In this document: positions 46,519 through 58,892 of the stretch, piece by piece
Numbering within the stretch: the stretch's first letter is position 1
Layout: each line of letters begins with the position of its first letter
Assembly (NCBI GenBank): GCA_003439945.1
Contig: QVRM01000325.1
Span: 426,501-490,500, forward strand
DNA from: Dermanyssus gallinae
Lineage: Eukaryota; Arthropoda; Arachnida; Mesostigmata; Dermanyssidae
Length of the DNA: 64,000 bases
Reading direction: 5' to 3'
The notes under the pieces: model-generated
The model's input: only the letters and a program-made list of their open reading frames with translations
Database searches by the model: none
Told to the model about the DNA's origin: nothing
Program-made: the position numbers and the translations under genes

Positions 46519-49500
46519 TTTCTATTTTATACTTGATGGCATTCTTCTTTCACTGCATGTTTGCAAGAAACTCAGCGAAAAAAATGGGCCAAAGAAAGCC
46601 AAAAAGCACTCATAAGTTAACTCGGCAAGAAGACCGCCATTCCGCCAGTTGGAAACTCGAGCCTGAGCAAAGAAGGTATTCTTCGTGATATTTTAATAAA
46701 CATACAGTAGTGGCAGTAGTAGAAAACTTCGACGACCCGCTTACGTTACAAAGGCTGCCATGCGCGTTAACGAAATACCACCGTTTAAAAGGTATTTAAT
46801 TTGGCCATATAATCGATAAACAAATTAACAAATTCTAATCGTTGCTAGAGCGCCCGGCAAAGTTTGATTAGAACAGCTAATGCCAAATTTCGCCACCACT
46901 ACAAGAACACTCCCTGAACGCAGCATATATATATATATATATATATATATATTGACACAATGATTTCAAACTCAGCACACGCCATCGAGGCAACAAAGTT
47001 TCGCGAACTTGTAAATCAAACGCTAACCACCTTCCCGGACGACCCCTTTATATATATACATATATATATATATATATACGTGTCCGTACACCGCACTTTT
47101 GTTCAATAACGCTAAACGGCAAACACACTATTGTGTCGCCGACGAACTAAAGCAATTCAGAGAAGAAAGAACAAGCCGATCTGTCGATCTGCCGTGGCCA
47201 TGGACTAACTACACAAGATTCCATATTACTACACACACACACGATCTCATGCTAAGGCAAGTCGTTTCAAGAAGGCGTTGCGGGCACGTCTAAAGTATGG
47301 CTATCTCACTTACTGCCTTTTTCGACACATCCTAAACATCGAGCCCTTCAACGGTTCAAATCATACTTATTCCGTCGACGACGCAGGTCGGAGCCTCAGC
47401 ATCGCGGGCTTCGGTGGTCGTGAGGCGACAGCGACCGCAGCCCCAATGCGGCCAGCAACGGCAAGAACAGCAACGAAAACAACGCCATATGCAACAATAC
47501 CAATACGTATAGACTAGCAGCTTTATATTGCTACAGGAACGTGGCGTCGGTCATCGTTGTGCAGGCAGGCAGATGTTGTTCATGCAAAAACCATGGCTTC
47601 TTAAGTAGGATTCATTCCTGGGAACGAACAGCCCGCAAGTCACAAAACTCGCCGAACCCATCTTGTGTCAAACGTGGTCTAGGGCATTACAGCAGCATTA
47701 CATTAGCTAGTTCTTTTACGATTTTTGCTCTACGCATTTGGCAATTGTATGCTCAAAAGAACGCCTTTGCCTTCAGGAAAATACTATGTGCAAGAAATCA
47801 CAACTGAAATGATATCCCATCCCAGGCACAGATCCGATGTGTACATATAGACATTATGCACCTGTCTGTAACTTGCAGATCACGCAATGCAAGTACGTCA
47901 AAAGAAATATCTGTAAAACGCAAATCAAAATAAGGTATCTATGGTCCTCTAGCAAATTGTGTGAAAGGGACTGCGATATCATTAACATATATGCACAAAA
48001 ACCATTTCAAAACGCCATTATCAGTTGACACAAATAAGATTTTCACGCCTCACGACTATTATAGATAAGGAATAATAATAAATATTGCATATATGGTAAA
48101 ACAAATAATTACACGATTACTTCTACTTGCATATATAAATAAAAACACAAATAAGTAAAAATCATCATAAAAACATTTATCTAATCGGAATAGTTGAGAG
48201 ACAAGTTGCATGCGACACGAATTTGTATAAACATTCTATTGCCACAGGTGCATTTCGGCACTAACGTAAGTAAGTCACGTCCGTCTCAAAAACGTCAATC
48301 AGGCTCTAAAGCGCTCAAGCTGCATATTGTAGCTTGCCGAATATTCTCATGCTCCAGCGCAGAAAGCGCCAAGTATGGCAAAGAAGCTCACATAACAAAA
48401 ATAGAACAATGTCGTGGGCCGCCAGGTGAAAACCAGGTCCTTCCCTTGAGAAATTAGTTGTCCCGTCTACCTACTAGAGTTCTCCCAAAAACCACGTCAC
48501 TTTCTGCAGTAGAGAGCAGAAACAACGGCATTCTCGGTCAGCACATCTTCTCTTACATCTTCCCTATTTTAGTTACCTGTTCAATTAGTACGTCTTCTTT
48601 ATATCATTCGTTTAGAACGCACTTTTCTGAATTGTAAGCCAGCATTCGTGGCCAGAAGAAGTTGAAATTCGTCGCTAACAACACCTAGCAAACAAGCATC
48701 ACCACGCAGTCGAAGAGAGGTCTTCCACCAAAAATCCTTACCACTTAAACCACGTTGCAAGGATTTTTTAACCTTAATGGCAGTAAAGAAGCTTAGATAT
48801 TATGCGCGAGTAATAGTTTCTATATGTTGCTCCTCTATGGTCACTTATTGACATTAAACGTCACTGATAGTTACGTACGATGGCGTCATCGCACTAAACT
48901 TAGCACAGACACTACTATCAAACACGCATTGTTTGTACCCGCGTTTCACAACCAAGCGAAACAACTATTGCGCGATTTCCACTCTATGCCGTTTGACGAT
49001 ACGCTATTGGTGCGATTGATGTTAGAGAATACAGAGAAGAACCAAATCAACGTTTCCACTTTCGGCCGCCGCGCTCCACAGGGCTGTAATAGGAGGAAGT
49101 GTTTCAACCGCACCCATGCGTTTGCAGTACTTGTTTAACAAGCTACTTATAGGGTCAACTAAACGTTTGAGAACGGCAAATTACATTTCCCGCCGGCTAC
49201 AGTCTACAGGTTCCACAACCTAATAGCTGTACCCTTGACACATTGTTGGCATAAGTAACCGGATCGTTTAGACCCATCGAAGTGTGTCATATAAGTCACC
49301 CTCAATAGAAATGCCGTCGCGTTTCTAAGTAAGAACATAGTTTATCCGTAGAATACATAAGATGATAAAATGAACAAGCTAAGCATTTTTTCAGATTCTT
49401 GTTGTTAACCGAAATTTAATCTTCTGCTTGTTCCGTTGACTTTAAGACGACTATTTTGGGGTTAAAACGGCAATAGTTTACATTCACAGTTAATAGTGGC

Positions 49501-51187
49501 AAAGTCAATATAAATGTAGGAATTATTACTTTCAGTGCGGTCGATCTACAGTTGGAAACGCACACTCCACACCGTCTGTGATGATCGCTGTCCCATTGCA
49601 CCCATTAACCCACCCTGTATTACCTGTTTGAGAGACAGCAACTCCATGAGAGCTCCTAAACTACGATTATTATCATTAATTTGCGGCGGTTTGTAACAAA
49701 TAAGCGCCGCATTCAGCAAACGTTCGAAGAATGGCAAGAACTATTGTTAAATCGCTTATCAGCAGAGTCTATGGCCAGAAACGATATCGTCAAGATCAAC
49801 CAAACCTAAAGCTGTCCGCAACGCAGACGCAGCCAGATCGAGTGCCATTCGAGCCACCACCGGCTCCAGCGATGTGTATCGACCGAACTACGGTCTAATA
49901 TCGAGGTGTTAACTGACTACATACGCCCTGAAGCAATCTTTGGCATAGCATAAAGCGTTTGGTTTTAAGACCAGAGTAATGCATTCAAGTAATTACAAAA
50001 CACCAGTATTCTACCAAAGCAGGTGTCTATTCTGGCTAGGTATGACAATGACCCAGATTTTTAGAACGGCTGCTAGAACTGGGTGAACTTATTCTCCTTT
50101 GATGGTGAAGGTTCTGGGAAAGCACTGTCTTGTTGCTTTCTTCCTCTGTTAGAGAAAGTCATGCCTCCTATGCGCGCGGTATGATCTGATACAAGATACC
50201 GACGGAATGACCGCATCTAGTGGTCTCCTATGAGCCAACAACTAAGAAAAGTGGGTCCGATTAGACCGGTCCAAAACCGCCCAGACCTAGACCCAAAATC
50301 TTTGGCTATAAAAACAGTATAACATTATACTATAAAAGTATTTCTTTGCTGGAAAAACAGTGCAAACGTACTGATTAAGTGAACGCCAGCCAGACCTTCA
50401 GAGCAATTGTAAACGAGTGCACGTCGAAGATTGGAGAACACAATTGTCCATTTTAAGACAAGTTGGTAAGCTTAAAACGAGAGACTAAAAATATTAAAAA
50501 CAACCCGTGTACATCTAAATAATGCACATCGTCAAACGACGGAGAGAATCATTTGCAGAACTACACCGAATCGAAGGCAATTGACTGCTACGCAGTGCTT
50601 TCTAACAAAGTAAAATTGTTTAGGTTCCGATCCAATAAAGTCATGCATCGTTTAACAGTTTTGTTTATATGATGTCTGTTTATTCTACAGTATTTATAAG
50701 AAAAACATATGGTATAATACTGTATCATTTGATTATTAACGCGCGCCGTTGCTACTCTTCCACTGTTTCGGTAGAGCATCACTTATGAATTAAGAACATC
50801 TTTGGCTTCTGTACAAAGCTGTAACGGCTGATGGATTGACCAGCAGCCGGTTGACTGATCAATTAATTCGCCCCACACCGCCATAATAATTAATATCGCC
50901 AACATCATCGTTGGTCTGAGTTGTCTATATCATTCGGCCGTCGTTGCTTTCCTCACTTACAGGGCGGACATTTATCATCCCTAAGCAGTGTTTGGGGACA
51001 CACACATGTGTGCACACATTTACTTCATGTGCCTGGATGCTAGAATAAGCACCGAAACGACTTCAAGGTGCTACATGTAAAAAGTTCCGGCTATATCAGC
51101 AATCGACTCCATATGGCCCTCCGCATTCGTTTTCTAATAAACCGTGCAGACGAAACAGACAGAATATCATTCATGTCATGGAGTACA

Positions 51188-51253
<66 letters not shown>

Positions 51254-51971
51254 CCTTGCAAACTACTCACCAGGACCATGTGTCGTGTTCGCAGGTACCT
51301 GTAGATTTGTGTGGGCTCTGCAATACGACACAAATACATACAACAGACACACACATACATGCATATGCAGAGAAACACCGTTAGACGTGAGACAGACGAT
51401 AACGCAACAGATCAATGCTTCCATAGTTAGTAAAAGACGGATTTCATTAGTGAGTTAATATGTCAGCCCGCATCCTTCCCCCTAAGCCCGGATCAGTACA
51501 GTTCAACACTCTTGAACTGAACTAGTAGTACTGTTTAATAATAGTAATACAAATGACACCCCCAACGTTTGCAGACATAGCTTCTAGTCATACAAGAACG
51601 CCGAATGCTACGGCGGTCTATTTGAGAAAGAGAGACAGTGAGATAGATAATCAAAAATCACTGAAAATGAAGCCCACATCAACTAGTAGGACAAAGTGCA
51701 ACAGTTACTGAGACCAAAATAAATTCAAATCCCCAAAAGAGAAAGATCATTCGACTGTTGAAGACACGTCTCAATCAACACATGAGCGCGAAAACATAAA
51801 ACATTTTATGCGTGATGTGAGTATTTGGGACAATATTTTTCCTAGGTGTATTAGGATCTGACATGCACAACTATCTAGTATACACTAAACCACCAGTGTC
51901 TTACAGATATGGCCTGCATGTATTGTACAATGCCAAACAACCGTGCTGAAGATGCTCCTTAAAATCACCAG

Positions 51972-52021
<50 letters not shown>

Positions 52022-52222
52022 GCTATAACCGAAACTTAGTGGCAAAGCCTTTGTCTTGAATTCGGGAGGCCTGGGTTCGAGACCCAGATCGGCCACTCTT
52101 AAATTGGTTTTCATGGTTTCCAATTTAGACAAGGTAAATACCGGAGTGGATTAAGCCTCAGCCATAACATGAAAAAAAAACCGTCAACGGGCATTTGCCT
52201 TACGGAACAAAAAAGAAAAGAA

Positions 52223-52285
<63 letters not shown>

Positions 52286-52999
52286 AAGCGTGGTTGAAGG
52301 AACGTATTGGTTAGAACAAAATCCCAGAAATACCAATGTTAATGTACAACGACAACAACAGCAACAACAACAACAACAACAACAACGAGAAGACTTACTT
52401 TCGAATGCTTGGAGGAAGAGCTGATGTTCGGTGAGCTGCTCGCCAGGTGGTTTATTGTTATTGCTATTTGTTGTTGTTGTTGCTGTAGTACAGCTGCTGT
52501 TGTTGCTCGAGGTGGTCAAGGCTAGACGGGTGGTGGTGGTGGCGGCAGCAGGGGCGAAGGCTACTGGTTGAGGCCCAGTGGAGGTTGCCATTGTTGTTGC
52601 ACTATTTGTTGCTGCCGCTGCTGCTGCTGTTGTTGTTGTCGTGGTGGTTGCTACGGCGGTTGTTGTTGTTGTTGTTGTGGTTGTCGTCGTCGTCGTGGTC
52701 GTCGTTGTGATGACGGTTTTCACTGACGACGACGACGATGATGTCGTTGCAGTCGTTGTTGTTGCAGTTATTGCTGACGCTGTTTTGTCAGCTGTTGCAA
52801 CTGTTGCTGTTAGGTTTGCAGAACCAGCGATAGCAGAACCAACGGTAGCAGCAGCAGCAACAACAACAGCCGCAGAAGCGTTCACCGCTGAAGTTCCACC
52901 TGCGCGATCTCCCGTCGCTGCAGCCGCTGCGGCAGCCGCGGCTGCAGTCGCAGACCGCGTTGAAGTGGACCTTCCATCGGCGGATCTTCTCGGCGCCAT
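40130..52999 (-). CDS. Su(z)12: SUZ12 homologue, Polycomb repressive complex 2 subunit, complete, 4 exons
   Basis: SUZ12 is the nuclear scaffold of PRC2, which methylates histone H3 Lys27 together with EZH2 and EED. Exons: 52999-52399, 51317-51271, 42633-42328 and 41623-40130. Phases agree (1/2, 0/0, 0/0), giving 815 residues and a TAG. Conserved blocks: HQLFLQAFEKPTQIYRYL across the exon 1/2 join, RHMVLPLFLQRSLTYM across the exon 2/3 join, a single C2H2 zinc finger CPWCYVDC...HLKLCH (Cys 521 and 524, His 537 and 542), and the VEFS box that contacts EZH2 (about 640-755), with SERENDPPWLREKT, EFTDVNDGEK and MWNLHVM. The ATG at 52999-52997 is the first in its frame. Residues 20-150 are Ala- and Thr-rich low complexity, and a Gln run follows VEFS. 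Intron 2 is 8.6 kb. The exon 3/4 region between them is the least conserved part. Confidence 0.95.
41921..41962. repeat. (TA)n microsatellite in SUZ12 intron 3
   Basis: Perfect TA alternation. Confidence 0.95.
42328..42633 (-). CDS. Su(z)12: SUZ12 exon 3
   Basis: Acceptor tatttgcag; donor GTATAC. Encodes PLFLQRSLTYMPKS, a Lys/Arg-rich middle (REKREQFRVDSLLERALQKK) and ends SNTGHVAK. 102 whole codons. The start matches the family; the rest is weakly conserved. Confidence 0.9.
43030..43175 (-). mobile_element. 5'-truncated 3' tail of the 16-18 kb LINE family
   Basis: The complement reads GCACTTTTTTGCCCGGTGGG, then ACGGTCGCTGAAGTGTTCAA, TTGTATATAATGAAT and CTTGAAATGCAATGTTATTG, followed by an AATAAACA end. 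This aligns with 18530-18660. It ends in TA-rich DNA (about 42985-43040) and lies in SUZ12 intron 2, in the sense orientation. Confidence 0.88.
44040..44900. repeat. Degenerate CTAAC/AACTA-rich low-complexity region
   Basis: Words such as CTAACTAACTAAC, TAACCAG, GCTAGTT and CAACTAACTAACTAG recur irregularly without a fixed period. A similar small patch is at 53340-53385. It is probably an old decayed tetranucleotide or pentanucleotide repeat. Confidence 0.55.
46481..46520. repeat. (TA)n followed by poly-T
   Basis: TA alternation to 46510 then a T run. Confidence 0.93.
51191..51252. repeat. (TA)n microsatellite beside SUZ12 exon 2
   Basis: Sixty-two bases of TA, 18 bases from the exon 2 donor. 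Confidence 0.97.
51271..51317 (-). CDS. Su(z)12: SUZ12 exon 2 (47-base exon)
   Basis: Acceptor gtattgcag; donor GTGAGT. Encodes PTQIYRYLRTRHMVL after completing a Lys codon from exon 1. A (TA)n array at 51191-51252 begins about 18 bases inside the following intron. Confidence 0.94.
51973..52020. repeat. (TA)n array at the head of SINE-B copy 2
   Basis: TA repeat ending at the first base of the SINE. Confidence 0.96.
52021..52225 (+). mobile_element. tRNA-derived SINE, family B, copy 2
   Basis: Same body as 38697-38885: TTAGTGGCAAAGCC, CCTGGGTTCGAGACC (B box), CGGCCACTCTTAAATTGGTT and GGAGTGGATTAAGCC, ending GCATTTGCCTTACGGAACAA. The extreme head is diverged. TA arrays flank both sides (51973-52020 and 52228-52282). 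It lies in SUZ12 intron 1, antisense to the gene. Confidence 0.85.
52228..52282. repeat. (TA)n array at the tail of SINE-B copy 2
   Basis: Fifty-five bases of TA; with 51973-52020 it looks like one array split by the SINE. Confidence 0.95.
52399..52999 (-). CDS. Su(z)12: SUZ12 exon 1
   Basis: Begins MAPRRSADGRST, has long Ala and Thr runs encoded by GCN and ACN repeats, and ends EHQLFLQAFE plus one base before GTAAGT. LFLQAFE is the family's first conserved block. An upstream (GA/CT)n stretch lies at about 53128-53165. Confidence 0.93.
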
Positions 53000-54636
53000 A
53001 ACCAATGGCAATCTCTCTTTCTCTCTCTTTTTCGTGAGCACACGCCAGGCGAGGTGGGGTTGGTCACGACCAACCAACACAAGCACAATCAATCTATCGT
53101 TGCTTCATTCACGCAGTGTTCATTCTCTCTCTCTCTCTCTCTCTTTCTCATTTCTCTTTCTCTCGATGTCAAGCAATGTATTGTGTTCTATAAGCCATCC
53201 ATCCAGCGGAGGCGTTCACGAACGATTCACGAACACATTCACACGCGATTCACACAAACTCTTTCTCACTCACAATTCACTACAATTTACTAACGAACAT
53301 TAACTAACACTCACAAAACTCATTCAGTCACTATTTTACTGCTAGCTAGTTAGCTAACTAGCTAGCTAACTAACTGGCTTATTCATAATCATTCTGCCTA
53401 TGCTGACACACATCGCACAAACTCATTGAATCGATGCTTATGGTATGGAATCGTCACGGGTACGTGCCGCAACTGACTGACGTTCGGCGACATAGGTGAT
53501 ATGCGGCAACTGTTGGTGGTGGCGATGGTGGCAGGCCGAAACTTGCGCGCCAGCAAATCTTCGAGCAGCAGCGGCAGTATCAGAGGGCCCGTGTAGGAGA
53601 GTGGCCGGAGTAGAGGCGGAGTGGGGACACGCGAAGAACAAGGCTCACCCTGTACCTTGACTTGTTCTCGATCTCGTTTCGGCTCGAGAGTTCAGGTCAT
53701 GGCTGCCGGAGAGAATTCCTCGACAGCGATGAACCAACGGTGGGCCAACAACACGAGCCCGATGCAAACATCCGTAGACGTCGTTTCGTCGTTCGGGCAC
53801 CACCTCCGAACACGTGAGACCTCCTTCACGGTGAGAGGTAGTTCACGTTAGCCACTCGATCGTAATCTAACCACAGTAAAGGCGCATGTACGCATGCCCA
53901 CACGCACGCGGGACACACGTCAGCTGTGCTAGTCAAAACGCCGTGACCGCGTGAATTTCTGCAAAATTCTGCGGAGCAAGTGTCTGTTTCTCGGCGGGTG
54001 TTGCGGCCACGCCAACAACACCTCTTTCAAACTCTATCAGCATCATCATCTTCTTTGCCGCCACCACCACCATGGGCTCCTCCTCGTCCACCATCAACAG
54101 CAGCAGCAGCAGCTCTGTCAGCCACTGTTGAACAGCCTGCTGGCCGCCCCCACTACGTAACCGCCGCCGCCGCCACCGCAGCCGCCCGTGGTGGCGGCAA
54201 TTTGTTGTTGTTGTTCTTGTTGTTGCTGTCGTTGTGTTGATGATTTGCGTTGACAATTTGATGACCGTTGGCCGTCGTTGTGGTCCGTAACGGTCAGCAC
54301 CCGACTAACCAGGTAGGTAGGTAAACGGACGGATAGATGATATACAGACAGACTGGTTAGTAACTCTCTCTGCTGCTAGCAGGTAGGTAACTCTCTCTGC
54401 TGCTGCCGTTACTGCCGTAGACGGTACTATTGTCCGATAAACGGGCTGCTGTTGAACCGTTGTTCGAACGGCCAATGCTATTTCACTGTTTCGGCGCAGT
54501 GCCGTTACGTCCGTTCGTTGTTGTTTTCGTCGTCTACCTGCTTTTTCGTCTTCGTCTTCTTCTCCTCCTTGTTCTGATGCACGCGGCGCTCGTCTTCTTC
54601 CATTCCAGGATCTAGGAGGGAACAACAATACCGATG

Positions 54637-54640
<4 letters not shown>

Positions 54641-54668
<28 letters not shown>
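54641..54668. repeat. (TA)n microsatellite
   Basis: Perfect TA alternation. Confidence 0.95.
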
Positions 54669-54669
<1 letters not shown>

Positions 54670-54764
54670 CTTAACTTTAACTTAACTTAATGGGGGGTTG
54701 AATGGTAATGCACCATCTGTTTTTATTGAGACATTTGCGCTCCCCTGCTTTTTTTTTCGATTAT

Positions 54765-54906
54765 GGGCAATTTTTAATCCGCTCCGGCATTCACCTTGTT
54801 AAATTGGGAACCATGCAAATCAATTTAGGAGTGGCCGGTCTGGGTCTCCAACCCAGGCCTCTCGAATGCAAGGCAAAGGCTTTTGCCACTAAGCCATCTT
54901 GCTCGG
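54765..54906 (-). mobile_element. tRNA-derived SINE, family B, copy 3
   Basis: The complement starts CCGAGCAAGATGGCTTAGTGG at 54906 and continues with a B-box-like GGGTTGGAGACC, CGGCCACTCCTAAATTGATT and GAATGCCGGAGCGGATTAAA. The last third of the body is missing or diverged. The 5' end touches the TA array at 54907-54930. Confidence 0.82.
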
Positions 54907-54945
<39 letters not shown>

Positions 54946-54953
54946 CGAGAGAG
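54907..54953. repeat. (TA)n then (GA)n microsatellite
   Basis: TA at 54907-54930 followed by GA at 54931-54953. Confidence 0.95.
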
Positions 54954-55802
54954 AAATATATCAATACAAACACGTGCATAATCCTGAACCATCATGCTCA
55001 GTGGATGAAAACCTGCAAAGCGGCTATTCTAGTTGTCGTGCCTGTTGTTGCTAGTGCTATTGCCGTAGCTGCTGCTGCTGTGCCGATATGGATATCGTTG
55101 CCGATACAACATGTGCTTGCGCCTGTGGTGGTGGTGGTGCGGGTGGTGTAGATGAAGCGAAACGCCAAAAAAAGAACGCCATTTGGCGTCGCCTCCCGCC
55201 ACCCTACTCACTAACGCACACCTAACGCAGACGGACGAACGACGGTAGAGGCGCGACCGCTTGGTTTGCCGCTGATCCTACAATATATCCGTTTATATCG
55301 TATCTATCGTTCAGTTTCTATGAGTTTCTACAGCTGTCGTTGTTTGTTCGACTGCGACAGACAGAAATAGCAGCTGCAGCAGATGTATCTGTGTGGTATG
55401 TGTGCTCACGGCCATTCACAAGGGGGAAGGGTCAACTGGCGGCATTCATTCTACACGCTATTCTACAACGCACACCGAGCACGCCGTTCTTCCTACCAAA
55501 CGATCACGGCCCCCTGAAGCACACGACACACACAACTGTGTTCTGCGGCGGCCAGAACTACTATCTATCTGTCTGTCTGTCTGTCTGTCTCTACGTTCGT
55601 CTCTCGTATCTACCCAGCTTTGCGTTTATTTATCTATCTAACATATTATATACCTGCATCCATATATCTATCCATCTACCTATTCACTCGACTTCTGTGA
55701 ATACTATAACATCACAACTGTGCTTCTTCTTAGCTTACATATGACCACCCTGGCCGCAGCAATCTGCTATCATCTAGTATCACTACATATACCAGTCAGT
55801 GC

Positions 55803-55871
<69 letters not shown>

Positions 55872-55905
55872 ATATAATATATTATATATTATATATATAT
55901 ATATA
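55803..55905. repeat. (TA)n microsatellite, about 100 bp, interrupted
   Basis: TA alternation with AAATA and TTATA interruptions. Confidence 0.95.
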
Positions 55906-56892
55906 ACAGCGAGGCGGGCGAAGATGCGTTCACTTCCCAAGCCGCTACAAAAGCAGATATTATTTAGACAGATGAACAGACATGAACAGATATTCCTGTG
56001 TGATTACACCTCCTCAGTGGGGGGTGGAACGGTGGGGAGAGGGGGGGATGGAGTAGGTGAAGCCTCATATTCCTAATACGACTATACTACGACTTATCAT
56101 ACTGTGTAAGCCCACACAAACATATATCTACAGGCCCACCCTGGCCTTACGTAGTTGAGCAAAAGACACTATCTCCTGCTCAGACAAAATGAACAAATAT
56201 AGGAAGTGGCGTCTTCAAACAGAGAGAGAGAGAGAGAGATCACAAGGCATACAATTATCACATTCACATGTGCATGATGTATGTACTGTCCTATGTGTAC
56301 TATTCATCATCATCATTCTCATATGTACGCAACAGAAATAACAGCAATGCAACAATACACGTCTATATTAACACACTACAGCAACAACAACTCCAGCAAC
56401 AATAACAACAATAATACTCGTACTCAGACAACAGATTTCGAGTGATGTTTGTTACTCAACAAACACCACGACAACAACAACAACAATGCCGACAGAAACA
56501 ACAACAGAAACAACAATTACAACCACAACAGTAACACATCAACAGCAACCACAACAGAACAACACTGTCGATCATGAATGAATTACAACGATGTCGCTGA
56601 CGCTGCCAATACCAACAAAATGTATCGTTGATATAAGATTACAAGGATAAAATATTATAAGATAAAAATAAAGATACAAAACAAAGATAGAAGAAATAAC
56701 AGAATAATCCTCCTTCTCACTCGCCCATTACACATACAGCAATAACAACAACATCATCATGAACAGAACCTGACAAGCACAAATACTTCAGTTCAGTTTT
56801 TTCTTCCAATTTTTTTTTTTTATCAACCTGAAATCTACGTTTTCCGCCATTTTCGTACACTTTGTAGAGGACGGGCTTACAAGCAACTGTCG

Positions 56893-56927
56893 TCTACGTC
56901 AAATCTTGGCTGAGGATCAGCCCGAGA
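56893..56927 (+). mobile_element. SINE family A, 3' end fragment
   Basis: TCAAATCTTGGCTGAGGATC followed by AGCCCGAG matches the 3' end of the SINE-A copies at 28584-28772 and 1342-1522 with few changes. Too short to orient beyond the matching strand. Confidence 0.6.
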
Positions 56928-58848
56928 GAAAAAAAAGCAGACAGAAAAAAAAATCAACTGACCCTCCGGTCAGTTCTCTGAGTTTTCATCTCAGATCAAT
57001 CCCCTCTGCTCCCTCCGCCAAACAACAACAGCAGAGCCGGCATCTTTTTTGTTTTTGAGTCAAACATGCATTACTATTAGTACGCACGTCATACAATACA
57101 TGCTATGGCTCACACTTACACCTAAATACACATACAAACAGACACAATTTCACTCGAGCTAACTACTTGTTACAGCAGCAGCAGCGGAACAGCATCGGAA
57201 TAACGTGAGCAAATGCAACGGTGGAAAGCCATGCGAATCTATGTATCTTTCATGCTTTGCTTCTTCGCTTCTGCAGGCAACAGAATCACAGCAACAGAAA
57301 CAGCACCACAATATACATGTTTCAACAAAAACAACAACGAGAAAATCAACGAAACCAACCACAACAACAACAATAATACTACTACTACTACTAACAATTA
57401 CAGACACACTGGTACGCAAAACAAAGCTAGAAGATGGTAGTATGCCGATGACGATACGAACCAATCAACAGAAAAAGGCTTGATTGATGTTGAAGTTGAG
57501 GTTGTTATTCGTATCATTTTCGTAGCGCTTCTTCGTACGCTCTTCGAGAACCCCGACAGTATGTGCCTGCCTCGCTTCGAACCTCGTCTTCGAAACTCGC
57601 TCTCGTACTACGACTACATGACGCGTCTTCCATATCATTCATTAAAACAATAGCAGCAGCAACAACAACGACAACAAATCAAAATACTACGACCACTCCA
57701 CAGAACCCACAACAGCTCAGACCACAACAATAACCGACAACACAACAATGTAAAGTTTCGCTCACACACTATGCCCTACGGTGGTGAGCAGGACACAATC
57801 CTGCCTCCATGGTTATCCTCTATAGCGCCTAGATCTTCTTCTGCTGCTACAGTAGTGGAGGGTTTCTGTATTGATTGAATGATCATCATTTCAAAACAAC
57901 GCTGACGACCACACCAACAACAACAACAGACGACAAAGTCGGCGGCATTATTTAGCATACATTGACAACAACAATAACAGTGGCCTCAACGCAAACAACG
58001 GCAACAACAACAGGAAAAAACAACGAAACTACCACACAGACGGCTGCTTCGTAGCAACGAAGCAGAACCTCATTTTAGAAGCAACATCACTCACCTGCAC
58101 CAGCAAACGTTCTGTTGGTAGCTCCGAACGAACGCAGGATTATGCTAATATTCTGCTGTTGACGATATCCACTACATTTACATTGACTTCCTTCTCTCCC
58201 TCTTTTCTTACATCCCTTTCTCTCTCTTCCTCTCTCTCTCGCGTTCGTTAAGCAGACGACAAAATCGCGCGCGCACCTGCTCCGATCTTCGTGCCGCCTC
58301 GTACTTACGGTTCTACAAGCGGCGGTTTTGCTCGGCGAGGTACGAACGCGTCACGCTTCGTCACGACCACCCCTTACGCGACGTGACCATAGCGGATGGG
58401 CAAAGGCGGAGCCTCTAGCGGACGCCGCCGACAGACGAAACACTCAGCTCAACTCAGTTCAGCATTTATTTCACCACAAAATTGGTAGACAGAACTAATA
58501 ATCAAATAGTGCAGGACATAGGTAACTGCATGGAAATCTGCACAAAGGTCAATAAACACTCGGTGATGTGGGACTGTCGTGCAGAGGCGCGTACAGGCAT
58601 GATCGATCAGAATAATTGGCTGACACGATGATGATAATGATGGTGCATGGCGGGCGAACAGATCAGCGATTTGCAAGGCGCTCGACACGCACACACGCAG
58701 ATTAAGGAATACCTGTATTGTTTTACGATGTCCTTCACCAACCACCAACCAGACTACACTAGTCGAGGCTAGGCGAATACATACAGTACGGTCAACGAAA
58801 ACGTCATCGTCGTTAACGAACCACGTTGAGTAGAAGGAATAGGGCTAT

Positions 58849-58892
58849 AGTGGGGCTCCCAAACCCGCTAATTCCACCACCCACCGGGCTCG
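58849..58892 (-). mobile_element. Possible internally deleted SINE-A remnant
   Basis: The complement reads GAGCCCGGTGGGTGGTGGAA, then TTAGCGGGTTTGGGAGCCCC. It resembles the SINE-A head joined directly to its B-box region with the middle lost. The match is short and imperfect. Confidence 0.35.

Larger units (their letters stand above)
43176..51270. other. Body of SUZ12 intron 2: no gene recognised
   Basis: Holds a CTAA/AACT-rich stretch (about 44040-44900), (CAA/CAG)n near 45125-45210, (CT)n at about 45462-45484, (GTT)n at about 45818-45850, and (TA)n at 46481-46510, 46925-46952 and 47049-47079. Short open frames here lack recognisable domains. Confidence 0.55.

Noticed and set aside
53128..53165. 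GAGA-factor binding promoter element upstream of SUZ12
   Set aside because: The (CT)n tract is suggestive, but such tracts occur elsewhere in the window without genes, so it is not called.
52578..53303. A 241-codon plus-strand frame rich in Val and Ala
   Set aside because: It is antisense to the Ala/Thr repeats of SUZ12 exon 1.
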